This document shows positions 40,872-50,045 of a stretch of DNA of 53,793 nucleotides, piece after piece. Under the pieces are notes generated by a model. It did no database searches, had not been told where the DNA came from, and saw nothing but the letters and a program-made list of their open reading frames with translations. A program made the translations under genes and the position numbers. Numbering within the stretch: position 1 is the stretch's first letter; each line of letters begins with the position of its first letter. The stretch spans positions 1 to 53,793 of the forward strand of contig NZ_JPYA01000034.1 in NCBI RefSeq assembly GCF_000750005.1, given 5' to 3'. This stretch comes from Geobacillus icigianus (lineage in GTDB: Bacteria > Bacillota > Bacilli > Bacillales > Anoxybacillaceae).

Positions 40872-43592
40872 ATGGACAAAAAGAAAGCAGTCAAACTCGC
40901 TACAGCCAGCGCTGTCGCAGCGAGCGCTTTCGTCGCAGCCAACCCGCATGCTTCCCAAGCAGCAACGGACGTTGCGACGGTCGTAAGCCAAGCGAAAGCG
41001 CAAATGAAGCAAGCGTACTATACGTACAGCCACACGGTAACGGAAACGGGTAAACTCCCGAACATCAGCGATGTCGTTTCCGCTTACAACAAAGCGAAGC
41101 AAGCGTATAAGAACGCTGTCGCTGTCGTCAACAAAGCCGGCGGCGCGAAAAAAGACGCGTATTTGGCTGACTTGCAAGCTACATACGAAACGTATGTATT
41201 CAAAGCCAACCCGAAATCGGGCGAAGCGCGTGCCGCTACGTACATTGACGCTCACAACTATGCCGTCAAGCTCGACAAAATGCGCCAAGACTTAGACGGT
41301 GCCATCAAAGCGAAAGACCTGAAAAAAGCGGAAGAGCTCTACCACAAAATCTCCTATGAGCTCAAAACGCGCACGGTCATTCTCGACCGCGTCTACGGCC
41401 AATCGACGCGCGAACTGCTTCGCTCGCAATTCAAAGCCGAAGCGCAAAAACTGCGCGACAGCTTGATCTACGACATCACCGTTGCCATGAAAGCGCGTGA
41501 AGCGCAAGACGCTGTCAAAGCCGGCAACTTGGACAAAGCGAAAGCCGCGCTTGACCAAGTCAACCAATATGTATCGAAAGTAACCGATGCGTTCAAAGCT
41601 GAACTGCAAAAAGCAGCACAAGACGCCAATGCGGCGTATGAAGCGGCGTTGCCTCCAAAAGTGGAAAGTGTAACAGCCGTTAACGCCAAAACGTTGGAAA
41701 TCAAATTCAACAAAGCGGTCGACGCTGCAACGGTAATCGACAACAAAGGCACAAGCGATACGTCCGATGACGTCGTGAAAGCGACTGCTATCACACTCAC
41801 AGCGATTGATGGTCAAGGATCGGTTTCCACCGTGAAAGCATCGTTGAGCGATGATAAGAAAACGCTGAAGTTGGTGGCTGACGGCAGTCAATTTTTCACG
41901 AAACGTTATGTCGTCGACATTAAAAATGTCAAGACGTTGGATGGCAAAGATGTTCCATCCTACACGACGACGATTGACACAACAGATTCGGTACGTCCGA
42001 GCGTTCTGTCGTCCTCTTACGCCGACAACGGCTTGACGCTGAAAGTGAAGTTCTCTGAACCTCTTGTCAGTGTCGGAACAGTAAAACTGTACGACGGAAC
42101 AACCGAAATTTCCGTTTCTCCGAAGTTCACGGCTGGCGACGATGAAATGACGATCAATCTCGCATCTTCATCTGTGCCCGTGAATAAAGACTTGACATTG
42201 AAAATCTTCGGTGCTGTCGACTACAACGGCAATGTCATCAATCCGAACCCGGCTGAATTGACGGTCAAAAAGACAACCGTAGATACCACGAAGCCGACGG
42301 TTCAAAACATCGAAGCGGTCAATACGAAAACAGTTAAAGTAACGTTCAGCGAAAAATTGCTGAGCAATCCGACCATCAAAATCGGTGGCCAAACAGCATC
42401 TGTTTCGGTTGATTCGACCGGCTTAGTCTACACGGCAACGTTGGCGAATGCTCTGTCGGAAGGTGTGTATGCAGTTGAGGTAAGTGATTATAAGGATTTG
42501 GCGGGTAATCAAGGGGATACGTACACGAAAGTTGTTCAGCTGAAGGCAGATACCACACCACCGAAATTCGTCAGCAGCCAAGTGGTGAAAATTGGCGGTG
42601 TTGAGCATCTTGTGCTGACATTTGACGAAGAAGTCACGACTGGCAGCAACATTACAGTCGTTCAATCGAACGATAAGTATATTGACGAAAACAACGTACT
42701 TAAATCTGTCAACACAACTTTGACAACAACTAGCGACAATTTCAAATTATATCTGCCGACAGACGGAAAATCGAAATCGTCGAAATCGGTTGCTTTGAAC
42801 ATTTCTTCCTTGCCAAAAGGCACGTACACCGTGACGCTGCCGGACGGTTTAGTAAGCGATTTGGCTGGCAACTCATATGCCGAGCGTAAACAAATTACGT
42901 TCGTTCGCGGCTCTGACAGCTTAACGACGAAGCCAGCTCTTGATTTAACTTATGACGGCAATGGTGTTAAAGCGGACAACAACAACGAATTAGTATTTGC
43001 GTTCACACAAAACTTGGACGCTTCTGCATTGAACCTGTCCAACTTCAACATCAACGGTTTGACCGTCACGAAAGCAGTCTTTGATGAAGATACGAAACGC
43101 ATTCGCGTGACGCTCGCACCCGGGGCAAATACGTGGACAGGCACGCACGTCATTACGATCAGCAACATTAAGAATACGTCTGGGCTCGTTATGGATACCG
43201 TGACCGTATATGAATACATGAAAGAAAACGTGGCTCCGACGTTCACAGCGACCTTAACCAGCGCAGACGTCATCCGTGTCGACTTCAGCGAACCGGTGGC
43301 AAATGCGACGATCGATAAAGCACTTTCTGCTAACAATTTTACCGTAAAAGTCGATGGTAATCGTGTCACTGTATTGGGTGTTTACGAAGACAACAATGCT
43401 ACTAAACAAGTACAGGGTTCGAAAGGATACAAAACGGTTTACCTGAAACTGAACAATTTTGTAACCGACTTGTCTAAACCGATTACGCTGTCCGCAACGG
43501 GCATTGTAGATGTGGATCAAGTTGATTCGATTACTGACACGAATAAAGTTGGCAACGACGTTTCCGATGCTGTTGTAAACGTGGCCAAATAA
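40872..43592 (+). CDS. S-layer protein with SbsC-type cell-wall-binding domain
   Basis: A 906-residue exported protein. The 30-residue signal peptide ends HASQA. Residues 31 to about 270 form the helical domain known from SbsC of G. stearothermophilus (ATDVATVVSQAKAQ, YYTYSHTVTETG, VNKAGGAKKDAYLADLQATY, KTRTVILDRVYG, AMKAREAQDAVKAGNLDKA), which binds the secondary cell-wall polymer without SLH motifs. The rest (about 275-906) is a chain of Ig-like, Big-type beta domains, as in S-layer lattice parts, but this half is unlike SbsC in my recollection and the protein is shorter than SbsC (1099). ATG 40872 follows AAGGGGG. It should form the outer protein lattice and could be the acceptor for the glycan locus downstream. 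Confidence 0.93.
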   Translation: MDKKKAVKLATASAVAASAFVAANPHASQAATDVATVVSQAKAQMKQAYYTYSHTVTETGKLPNISDVVSAYNKAKQAYKNAVAVVNKAGGAKKDAYLADLQATYETYVFKANPKSGEARAATYIDAHNYAVKLDKMRQDLDGAIKAKDLKKAEELYHKISYELKTRTVILDRVYGQSTRELLRSQFKAEAQKLRDSLIYDITVAMKAREAQDAVKAGNLDKAKAALDQVNQYVSKVTDAFKAELQKAAQDANAAYEAALPPKVESVTAVNAKTLEIKFNKAVDAATVIDNKGTSDTSDDVVKATAITLTAIDGQGSVSTVKASLSDDKKTLKLVADGSQFFTKRYVVDIKNVKTLDGKDVPSYTTTIDTTDSVRPSVLSSSYADNGLTLKVKFSEPLVSVGTVKLYDGTTEISVSPKFTAGDDEMTINLASSSVPVNKDLTLKIFGAVDYNGNVINPNPAELTVKKTTVDTTKPTVQNIEAVNTKTVKVTFSEKLLSNPTIKIGGQTASVSVDSTGLVYTATLANALSEGVYAVEVSDYKDLAGNQGDTYTKVVQLKADTTPPKFVSSQVVKIGGVEHLVLTFDEEVTTGSNITVVQSNDKYIDENNVLKSVNTTLTTTSDNFKLYLPTDGKSKSSKSVALNISSLPKGTYTVTLPDGLVSDLAGNSYAERKQITFVRGSDSLTTKPALDLTYDGNGVKADNNNELVFAFTQNLDASALNLSNFNINGLTVTKAVFDEDTKRIRVTLAPGANTWTGTHVITISNIKNTSGLVMDTVTVYEYMKENVAPTFTATLTSADVIRVDFSEPVANATIDKALSANNFTVKVDGNRVTVLGVYEDNNATKQVQGSKGYKTVYLKLNNFVTDLSKPITLSATGIVDVDQVDSITDTNKVGNDVSDAVVNVAK

Positions 43593-43617
43593 GCGGTATA
43601 TCTATAGCAATGTAGCA

Positions 43618-43664
43618 ACCCTCCCAAGACAGTGGGGAACTCCCTGTCAAGGGAGGGTCTTTTG
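43618..43664 (+). terminator. Terminator of the S-layer gene
   Basis: ACCCTCCC at 43618-43625 pairs with GGGAGGGT at 43651-43658; the loop can form an inner hairpin (GACAG...CTGTC). CTTTT follows. It is 26 bases after the stop. Confidence 0.88.
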
Positions 43665-43770
43665 TGAGATGATTTTCCAAATAATATGTTTTAGAGATGG
43701 CTGAATGCAAACGTTCTTCATCTAAAGTTGTGCTTGTCTGCTTGGGAATAGCTCTTACTTTCCTTTTCAA

Positions 43771-43843
43771 GGAAAAGGTTCATGGGCAGCGCGATCTGTC
43801 CTCCACCCGGGGATGAAAATCCGCGCCAGTTCGGCATTTTCAC
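43771..43843 (+). repeat. Structured ~73-bp repeat, single copy
   Basis: GGAAAAGGTTCATGGGCAG is followed by CGCGATCTGTCCTCCACCC, then GGGGATGAAAATCCGCGCC and AGTTCGGCATTTTCA. GGGCAG pairs with CTGTCC, GGAT with ATCC across GAAA, and GCC with GGC. It lies between the S-layer terminator and the glycan locus; the rest of that 431-bp spacer is AT-rich with repeated ATGAATGATG words. Confidence 0.8.
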
Positions 43844-44023
43844 GGAGAAGTGATAAATGAATAACGATGAATGATGATTCAAAAACTATTTTCGTTTATC
43901 AATGATGAATGATGTGATCATGATGAACCGTTTTGAAACAAACCCCTACTTCACTGACATTTCTACTATTCTATTGCTTTATGGTGCAAGATGAACTAGA
44001 ATTTACAAGTAGGAGGTTGTCGA

Positions 44024-44536
44024 TTGTTGCAAAATGAGGGGAATTTACTTATGTATGGAAAATGGGGTCGATACGTGTTTCTTGGTTTGCTAGTTTTTGT
44101 TTTAGCGGGAATCAGCTATGCGCACTGGAAAGGAAAACAACAGGATGAGCAATTTCGAAAAGACTATACGGAGTATCAACAGGCGATTCAGTTGATGCAA
44201 CAAAGGCAAGTAGAGCAGGCTTTGCCAATTTTGCAGTCATTGTCAAGCAAATATCCGGACCGTTATAACATCATGCGTACGCTTGGGTTAGCGTATGCGA
44301 TGAAAAATGATTTTCATAAGGCTGCTTTTTATTATGAAAAAGCGATTAGAAAAAGGCCTTTCCTGCAGCAGGATCCGATTTTCACGCTACAATTTGGTGA
44401 GATCCTGTATTATAAAGGGGAATATGCAAAAGCGAAGGCATATCTCGAACAAAGTAAAAAATTGCCTGGATCAGAAATGTATCATGCTACAATCGATCAA
44501 CTATTGGTTCAAATCCAACATCAAAAATCATCGTAA
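44024..44536 (+). CDS. Membrane-anchored TPR protein
   Basis: A 170-residue protein with one N-terminal helix (YVFLGLLVFVLAGISYAHW) and three TPR-like pairs of helices, including RTLGLAYAMKNDFHKAAFYYEKAI and QFGEILYYKGEYAKAKAYLEQ. The TPR part probably faces outward and binds a partner. TTG 44024 has AGGAGG seven bases upstream; ATG 44051 is a possible start. It is the first gene of a set with an O-antigen-ligase-like protein 14 bases downstream, so it may assist glycan transfer. Confidence 0.8.
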   Translation: MLQNEGNLLMYGKWGRYVFLGLLVFVLAGISYAHWKGKQQDEQFRKDYTEYQQAIQLMQQRQVEQALPILQSLSSKYPDRYNIMRTLGLAYAMKNDFHKAAFYYEKAIRKRPFLQQDPIFTLQFGEILYYKGEYAKAKAYLEQSKKLPGSEMYHATIDQLLVQIQHQKSS

Positions 44537-44550
44537 GGTGAGAAGCGAAC

Positions 44551-46143
44551 ATGTCTGATTGGTATAAGTATTTGACTATTGAACGTGATGAGCATGAGGA
44601 TCAAATGGATATGGAGCGGGTCGATGCCATATTGTTTTGGGGGCTGGCATTGATTGTGCTGGTCATTCCATTGATCGTTAGAGTGCATATTGGCGATTTT
44701 ATCAGCCCGTCGATCACTCAAACTGATGTATTGGATACGGGAAAGAAAGCGGATGTGTTTACATACTATAAATTTGTTGCGCTCCTTGTCTCTACAGCGT
44801 TTCTTGGTCTTGTTTTTCTATATAAAGTGTTAGTGCTTAACTACCAAATTCCGAAAACAAAAATTAATATAGCTCTCGCTGTGCTCGGTATTTGTGTAAC
44901 TTTGTCAGCTGTTTTAGCTCCATATAAAACGCTTGCTCTGTACGGATTGCACAATCGCCATGAGGGTACATTGACGTACTTATGTTACTTGATGTTGTTC
45001 TTCATCGCTTCGAATATACGGTATACTGTAAGGAGATTTCAGCAATTCATTTACTTTTTGACCCCTTTCATCATTATAAACACGATATTAGGAACATTGA
45101 ACTTTTTTGGTTATGATGTTTTACAGCTTCACTGGGTGCGGACACTGCTATATTCCAGTCTTCCAGAGGGGGCGAAAATTGCTCAAGGTTCATACTTCCT
45201 TGCTACGATTAACCATGGAAACTATGTGAGTGGGGTTTCGGCGTTTTTTGTTGCTCTTTTCTTCTGCTTGGCTGTTTTGGAGGAAAAGATATCGAAGAAA
45301 ATCTTGAATGGTTTGATCGCCTCAGCAGCCTTTGCTCTGCTTCTTTCGTCACTATCTAGTAATGGTTTTGTGACGCTAGTATTGATGAGTCCACTGTTCG
45401 TCTATATGATCGTGAAAGCAGAAAAGAGAAAGGTCGCGGCTCTTTCAAGTCTGGTTTTGATGGTTGTTTTTGTTGCTGTTTATGTGCCGTTTGTGAAACA
45501 AAATCACCGTGTTTGGGACGAGACAATTGGGTTTTTCATCCCATATAATCCCTTTCAACAGGATCATCAACAAGCAGGGCTGAATACAGCATTCAAAGAT
45601 ATAGAGCAGGTGGTCGGGTATATTACCGAAAAGGTGGTGAGCGGTTCAACCGCTTATGCAGATGCTGAAGAATACCGACTGCCAAAGCTGCCAGGACCGG
45701 GGGTAGCGCCGGGATCTGGGCGGGCCTTTATTTGGGAAAAAGCATTAGAACTTATTTCTGACAAGCCGTTTTTAGGATATGGATTAGATACGTTTCCTTA
45801 TTTCTTTAATCAAGATGATCCGGAAAAAAATTCGAATTTAGGTGAGGGATATAGTGTTATTGTCGATAAACCCCACAACATGTATATCGGTATGGCCTTT
45901 GGAGCGGGGATTGTAGCACTGTCTGCCTTGGTAATGGTCATGGTAGGAGGGCTTATACAGCTGCTGCGTTCGATCCACGAGTGCTTTAATGTACACATTG
46001 CAGCGCTTTGCGCGGGGCTCATGGCTTATGTCATTCAAGGGATGTTTAACGATTCGATTATTGGAACTGCGGTATTCTTTTGGGTAGGATTAGGTGTTTC
46101 CATCGGATTTTTACACACAACAAACAAATCAATCAAAAGGTAG
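44551..46143 (+). CDS. O-antigen ligase-like membrane protein
   Basis: A 530-residue protein with about 12 membrane helices and a large outer loop (about 330-430) carrying the LPGPGVAPGSGRAFIWEKALELISDKPFLGYGLDTFPY segment typical of the Wzy/WaaL/PglL superfamily. Such proteins polymerise glycans or transfer them to an acceptor. In G. stearothermophilus glycan loci a WaaL-like protein (WsaJ) is proposed to move the finished glycan to the S-layer protein. Position just downstream of the S-layer gene suits that role here. ATG 44551 follows AAGGTGAG. Polymerase versus ligase cannot be told from sequence. Confidence 0.85.
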   Translation: MSDWYKYLTIERDEHEDQMDMERVDAILFWGLALIVLVIPLIVRVHIGDFISPSITQTDVLDTGKKADVFTYYKFVALLVSTAFLGLVFLYKVLVLNYQIPKTKINIALAVLGICVTLSAVLAPYKTLALYGLHNRHEGTLTYLCYLMLFFIASNIRYTVRRFQQFIYFLTPFIIINTILGTLNFFGYDVLQLHWVRTLLYSSLPEGAKIAQGSYFLATINHGNYVSGVSAFFVALFFCLAVLEEKISKKILNGLIASAAFALLLSSLSSNGFVTLVLMSPLFVYMIVKAEKRKVAALSSLVLMVVFVAVYVPFVKQNHRVWDETIGFFIPYNPFQQDHQQAGLNTAFKDIEQVVGYITEKVVSGSTAYADAEEYRLPKLPGPGVAPGSGRAFIWEKALELISDKPFLGYGLDTFPYFFNQDDPEKNSNLGEGYSVIVDKPHNMYIGMAFGAGIVALSALVMVMVGGLIQLLRSIHECFNVHIAALCAGLMAYVIQGMFNDSIIGTAVFFWVGLGVSIGFLHTTNKSIKR

Positions 46144-46149
46144 GAACAA

Positions 46150-47112
46150 ATGATGGATGAAACGATCAGCTTGCGAGAACTCATTGAAACGATATGGAAA
46201 GGAAAATGGATGATTGCGGCTACAACGATTGTAGCACTACTCTTTTCTATGTTGGCTAGCTTTGTATGGATCAAACCAACCTATTCAGCAAACGCTACGA
46301 TATCCGTGAATAACGGGATCGTGCCGGGAAAACAACTCGATGAAACCGATAGTTATTTCAATGAAATCATTACGCCCTCCGCCTATATGGAGCGTGTACA
46401 ATCCATTGCTGTGATCGAAGAGGGGATCAAAAAAGCGCATTTGCAAGGAAAGTATAGCGCGGAGCAAGTCAAAGGGAATCTAAACGTTGAAAATGTGCCT
46501 AATACCAACTTGATTCGTATCACTCTAAAAGCAGCCAATCCCTCTGACACCCAAAAGTTGTTGGATGGGATTTTAAGCGCTGTGAAACAGTCGATATGGC
46601 AAGATATTCAGACCGGTGTTGAAAAAGATCTCCATCATTTTACGAAATTGAAAGAAAAAGAGCGAGTCCAGCTGCAGCAAGCCATTAAACTTTATCGTCA
46701 ACAAGCAGTGGCTTTGAAGTTGCCACCGTCCCTTTTGCTTGATGCAGTCGTTTCGTATAACAACCAGTACATCATCACCTTAGACTCAGAGCGTCTACGT
46801 GATATTTCAGCTCTTTCAGAAAAAGAGGTAATTGCTCTAAATGAGTTGAGTAATCAAATCAAATCGTTGGCTGACCGTTACCGTCAATATGTTAATAAAG
46901 AGCAGCAGCTGCGTGATTTTTTGCAATCATTTTCCATTGAGAATAAAATATTAGTCATTTCTGCACCGGTTGTTCCGCAAGCGCCGGACAGTCCTAAACC
47001 ATTATTAAATATGGGCATTGCTTTCGTGGTGGGCATCATGGTAGGAACAGGTCTAGTTTTTTTCTGGCGTTATTGGAAGGAAACTGGCCAAGAAAGAAAG
47101 CTCGAATCCTAA
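46150..47112 (+). CDS. Wzz-like chain-length determinant
   Basis: A 320-residue protein with the Wzz layout: an N-terminal cytoplasmic start (ISLRELIETIWKGKW), a first helix (MIAATTIVALLFSMLASFVW), a long outer region with coiled coil (LKEKERVQLQQAIKLYRQQA), a proline-rich PVVPQAPDSPKP segment and a second helix (LLNMGIAFVVGIMVGTGLVFF). These proteins set the length of surface polysaccharide. No tyrosine kinase domain follows. It starts six bases after the ligase-like gene. Confidence 0.9.
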   Translation: MMDETISLRELIETIWKGKWMIAATTIVALLFSMLASFVWIKPTYSANATISVNNGIVPGKQLDETDSYFNEIITPSAYMERVQSIAVIEEGIKKAHLQGKYSAEQVKGNLNVENVPNTNLIRITLKAANPSDTQKLLDGILSAVKQSIWQDIQTGVEKDLHHFTKLKEKERVQLQQAIKLYRQQAVALKLPPSLLLDAVVSYNNQYIITLDSERLRDISALSEKEVIALNELSNQIKSLADRYRQYVNKEQQLRDFLQSFSIENKILVISAPVVPQAPDSPKPLLNMGIAFVVGIMVGTGLVFFWRYWKETGQERKLES

Positions 47113-47388
47113 TGGATAAGTTTCAAATCATCGAAGTAGTCAACTGCTAAAAGAAGAGACGGTGATGTCTCCTTACCGTTATCAACGGAGGCACTCGGCC
47201 ATGCCGTGGGTGGGGACGATGACAGTCCTAGCACCTTAGACGCCCGTCGTCGAGGGTGTGGCGTGAGGGCGGGTTAGATGCCCGGCTTTTAGGCTATTTT
47301 TCTGTGTCATCGTTGATTACAGGTGAAGCGTATCGTTTATAATAGAAAGATAGAGGATTTGTAATTTGTAAAGAGAGGCGATACGCGC
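47113..47388. other. 276-bp structured noncoding stretch
   Basis: A GC-richer block between AT-rich genes. It holds several potential hairpins (ACGGT...ACCGT near 47160-47182, CTCC...GGAG around TTATCAACGG, and a GCCCG/CGGGC pairing near 47240-47285 leading into GGCTATTTTT). It resembles a noncoding end of a lost mobile element or an independent RNA; I cannot assign it. TATAAT at 47337-47342 is a probable -10 for the ATPase gene that follows. Confidence 0.4.
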
Positions 47389-48759
47389 ATGAAACAAACT
47401 TGGGCGTTAAAAGTGGAGCGATTCGGGAAAATCAAACAAGGGGAAATCGATATTGCCCCATTGATGCTATTTGTCGGAGACAATAACAGTGGGAAAAGCT
47501 ACATCATGTCGCTTCTTTGGGGAGTATTGTCCGAGGGGCGTAAACTGTTTCCGAAAGATCCTCCGGCGACTTCGATATATAAGGAAATTGATCAGTTTCT
47601 CGAATCGGCGATTGATCGCGGCTGTCTGATTGGCGACCAAGAAGCGCAGTTGTTTGTCACTTGGTTTAATGATGTGCTTCGAACCAAAAAGAGTGAGTTT
47701 GTCAAAACGATTTTCCGCCGTAAAATTCCGATTGGTTCGTTAAGCATTGAACGTTACGGTCGCTCTAAACCGTTGCGAGTCATTTTTGAAAAAAAAGATT
47801 CCCTGCAGGGCACTCGTTTTTCAACAGGAAAAGACTACATCCGTATCCCGTATACAGACCGAAGCAAAGGACAGGTAACAGAACGCTATCGTATGGCTCA
47901 ATATATTACGTGGAATTTGCTTATGGATGGGCTTACATCGCCGCTCTACCCTCCCGCTAGGCGGAACAGTATCCAAGAAAGGGCCATTGGTGAAGCCTTG
48001 TATTTGCCGGCTTCGCGTACGGGATTCATGTTGTCTTACAAGGCGCTCGTGCAGGAAATGATGGAGCGAATGATCAGAGAAGAACGTGAGGATGCGCCTC
48101 TTGAGTTCACCTTGCCGGTTTACCGTTTTTTACAGGCGCTGTTGCGTCTAGAGGAAAGCGGACAGTCCAAGTACGCCGATATCGGACGATTTATTGAAAT
48201 GCAGATCACCAATGGCACGATGAATCAAGAAAAAGGGCCAATCCCATCGTTTTACTATTGCCCACAAGGTAAATCGGAGCGCTTACCTTTATATGTTACA
48301 TCGTCGCTTGTGACAGAACTGTCGCCGCTCATTTTATTTTTAAAATCGAAAACAACGTATCGTTCGCTGTTTTTTGAAGAAGCGGAAGCTCATTTGCATC
48401 CCCGCGTTCAACGCATATTAGCAACCGCGCTTGTGAAGCTGGTGAACAGAGGGATGCCAGTATGGTTGACAACGCACAGTGATATTTTGTTTCAACAAGT
48501 CAACAACTTGATCAAATTACATCAACATCCGAACAGAGAACAATTAATGGAGAAATACGGCTACCTAGAAGAAGATGCGCTAGAACCAAAAAAAGTGAAG
48601 GCGTATCAGTTTCGCCTTCAAGGCCAGGAAACCGTCATCACGCCAATCATCCCAACGGAAAACGGTTTTCCAGCTGAGACGTTTAATAAAGTCATTTTAG
48701 AGTTAAATGACGAAACGTATGCATTTCAGATCGGGGAAGAGGATGGAGAGGATGGATAA
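47389..48759 (+). CDS. AAA-type ATPase of the ABC/OLD-like group, role unknown
   Basis: A 456-residue cytoplasmic ATPase. Walker A GDNNSGKS is at 30-37, and Walker B plus D-loop lie in LFFEEAEAHLHP near 330, followed by the TTHSDIL switch region. The middle is a long helical insertion. It has no TOPRIM nuclease domain after the ATPase, unlike OLD proteins. Related stand-alone ATPases occur in phage-defence pairs and in DNA-repair-like systems. It sits in a glycan locus between wzz-like and galU genes, with no link to glycan synthesis that I can see, and has its own promoter and terminator, so it may be a passenger. A small overlapping frame follows. Confidence 0.8.
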   Translation: MKQTWALKVERFGKIKQGEIDIAPLMLFVGDNNSGKSYIMSLLWGVLSEGRKLFPKDPPATSIYKEIDQFLESAIDRGCLIGDQEAQLFVTWFNDVLRTKKSEFVKTIFRRKIPIGSLSIERYGRSKPLRVIFEKKDSLQGTRFSTGKDYIRIPYTDRSKGQVTERYRMAQYITWNLLMDGLTSPLYPPARRNSIQERAIGEALYLPASRTGFMLSYKALVQEMMERMIREEREDAPLEFTLPVYRFLQALLRLEESGQSKYADIGRFIEMQITNGTMNQEKGPIPSFYYCPQGKSERLPLYVTSSLVTELSPLILFLKSKTTYRSLFFEEAEAHLHPRVQRILATALVKLVNRGMPVWLTTHSDILFQQVNNLIKLHQHPNREQLMEKYGYLEEDALEPKKVKAYQFRLQGQETVITPIIPTENGFPAETFNKVILELNDETYAFQIGEEDGEDG

Positions 48760-48847
48760 CCTCAAACACCTTGAGCCAAGCTTTTATGAAAAAACCGACA
48801 AACATGGTGGAAGATTACTTGCAGCGGAGATTGGAGGGCATGGTTGA
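48752..48847 (+). pseudogene. Possible truncated partner gene after the ATPase
   Basis: ATG 48752 overlaps the ATPase stop and has GGAGAGG upstream. The frame reads MDNLKHLEPSFYEKTDKHGG and ends after 31 codons. A different frame across the same DNA (from about 48786) continues as EDYLQRRLEGMVDQLIDHEKEILNL before entering the terminator. This could be the frameshifted start of a second gene whose body is lost, or chance. Confidence 0.3.
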
Positions 48848-48905
48848 CCAATTGATCGATCATGAGAAAGAGATTTTAAATCTAAAATCGAGAATGCCAA
48901 ATAAA

Positions 48906-48928
48906 GTCCCAAAAAGGGACCGTTTTTT
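48906..48928 (+). terminator. Terminator after the ATPase gene
   Basis: GTCCC-AAAAA-GGGAC followed by CG and six T. It isolates the ATPase transcript from galU. Confidence 0.75.
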
Positions 48929-49017
48929 GCCCATGTGCGTCGGCGCATCAGTATCGCCTCTGCTGTACCGATGCGCGGGGGCACATAGGCCAACGAATCG
49001 ATTAGGGGGTGACATAC

Positions 49018-49899
49018 GTGAAAACAGTACGCAAAGCTATCATCCCGGCGGCGGGCTTAGGGACGCGCTTCCTTCCGGCGACCAAGGCGATGCCGAAGGA
49101 GATGCTGCCGATTGTCGATAAGCCGACGATCCAATACATCGTCGAAGAAGCCATCGCCTCAGGAATCGAAGACATCATCATCGTCACCGGAAAAGGAAAA
49201 CGCGCCATCGAAGACCATTTTGACATCGCCTTTGAACTCGAACAAAACTTAATGGAAAAAGGCAAATACGACTTGCTGGAGAAAGTGAAAGAACCGTCGA
49301 AAGTCGACATTCACTACATCCGCCAAAAAGAGCCGAAAGGGTTGGGACATGCCGTCTGGTGTGCAAGAAACTTTATCGGTGACGAACCGTTTGCCGTCTT
49401 GCTTGGCGACGACATCGTCCAAGCCGATCCGCCGTGTTTGAAGCAGCTCATCGACCAATACGAACAAACGCTGAGCTCCGTCATCGGCGTCAAACAAGTG
49501 CCCGATCACGAAACACACCGCTACGGCATCATCGACCCGATCGAACAACACGGCCGCCGCTACCAAGTCCGCCAATTCGTCGAAAAACCGGCGCCCGGCA
49601 CCGCGCCGTCCAACTTAGCGATCATGGGAAGATACATCCTCACACCGGAAATCTTCCTCTTCCTTGACAAACAAGAAACCGGCGCGGGCGGCGAAATCCA
49701 ACTCACCGACGCCATCCAAAAGCTGAACGAAATCCAACGTGTCTTCGCCTACGAATTCGAAGGCAAACGCTACGACGTCGGCGAGAAGCTCGGATTCATC
49801 AAAACGACGATCGAGTTTGCGGTGCAAAACGAAGAGTTGCGGAAGGAACTGATTCCGTTTATGGAACGGTTGTTGGAAAGTGTAGCAGAGAAGGTGTAA
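49018..49899 (+). CDS. galU: UTP-glucose-1-phosphate uridylyltransferase
   Basis: A 293-residue GalU/GtaB enzyme with the nucleotide-binding start [57 protein letters not shown] and [12 protein letters not shown]. It makes UDP-glucose, the precursor of UDP-galactose (via GalE, not in the window), which the mutase encoded at 51298 can turn into UDP-galactofuranose. GTG 49018 has AGGGGGTGA upstream. The gene is clearly GC-richer than its neighbours on both sides, so it belongs to the core genome or has a different origin from the flanking AT-rich glycan genes. Confidence 0.95.
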   Translation: MKTVRKAIIPAAGLGTRFLPATKAMPKEMLPIVDKPTIQYIVEEAIASGIEDIIIVTGKGKRAIEDHFDIAFELEQNLMEKGKYDLLEKVKEPSKVDIHYIRQKEPKGLGHAVWCARNFIGDEPFAVLLGDDIVQADPPCLKQLIDQYEQTLSSVIGVKQVPDHETHRYGIIDPIEQHGRRYQVRQFVEKPAPGTAPSNLAIMGRYILTPEIFLFLDKQETGAGGEIQLTDAIQKLNEIQRVFAYEFEGKRYDVGEKLGFIKTTIEFAVQNEELRKELIPFMERLLESVAEKV

Positions 49900-50045
49900 G
49901 AGAAATAGAGTAAAGAAATAACGCGATAACCAAAGGAACTGCTAACGTATAACGATTTGACTGTGTTCATCTTTGGAAAAATGGTCTTTAGATCTTTTGA
50001 AAAAAGGGTCTAAGGACCTATTGAATGAAACAGGAGAAAAAATGT

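Noticed and set aside
48771..49121. 116-codon frame between the ATPase and galU
   Set aside because: It runs through a terminator hairpin and into galU in a wrong frame; no start signal fits. Only its first part is mentioned as a possible frameshift remnant.
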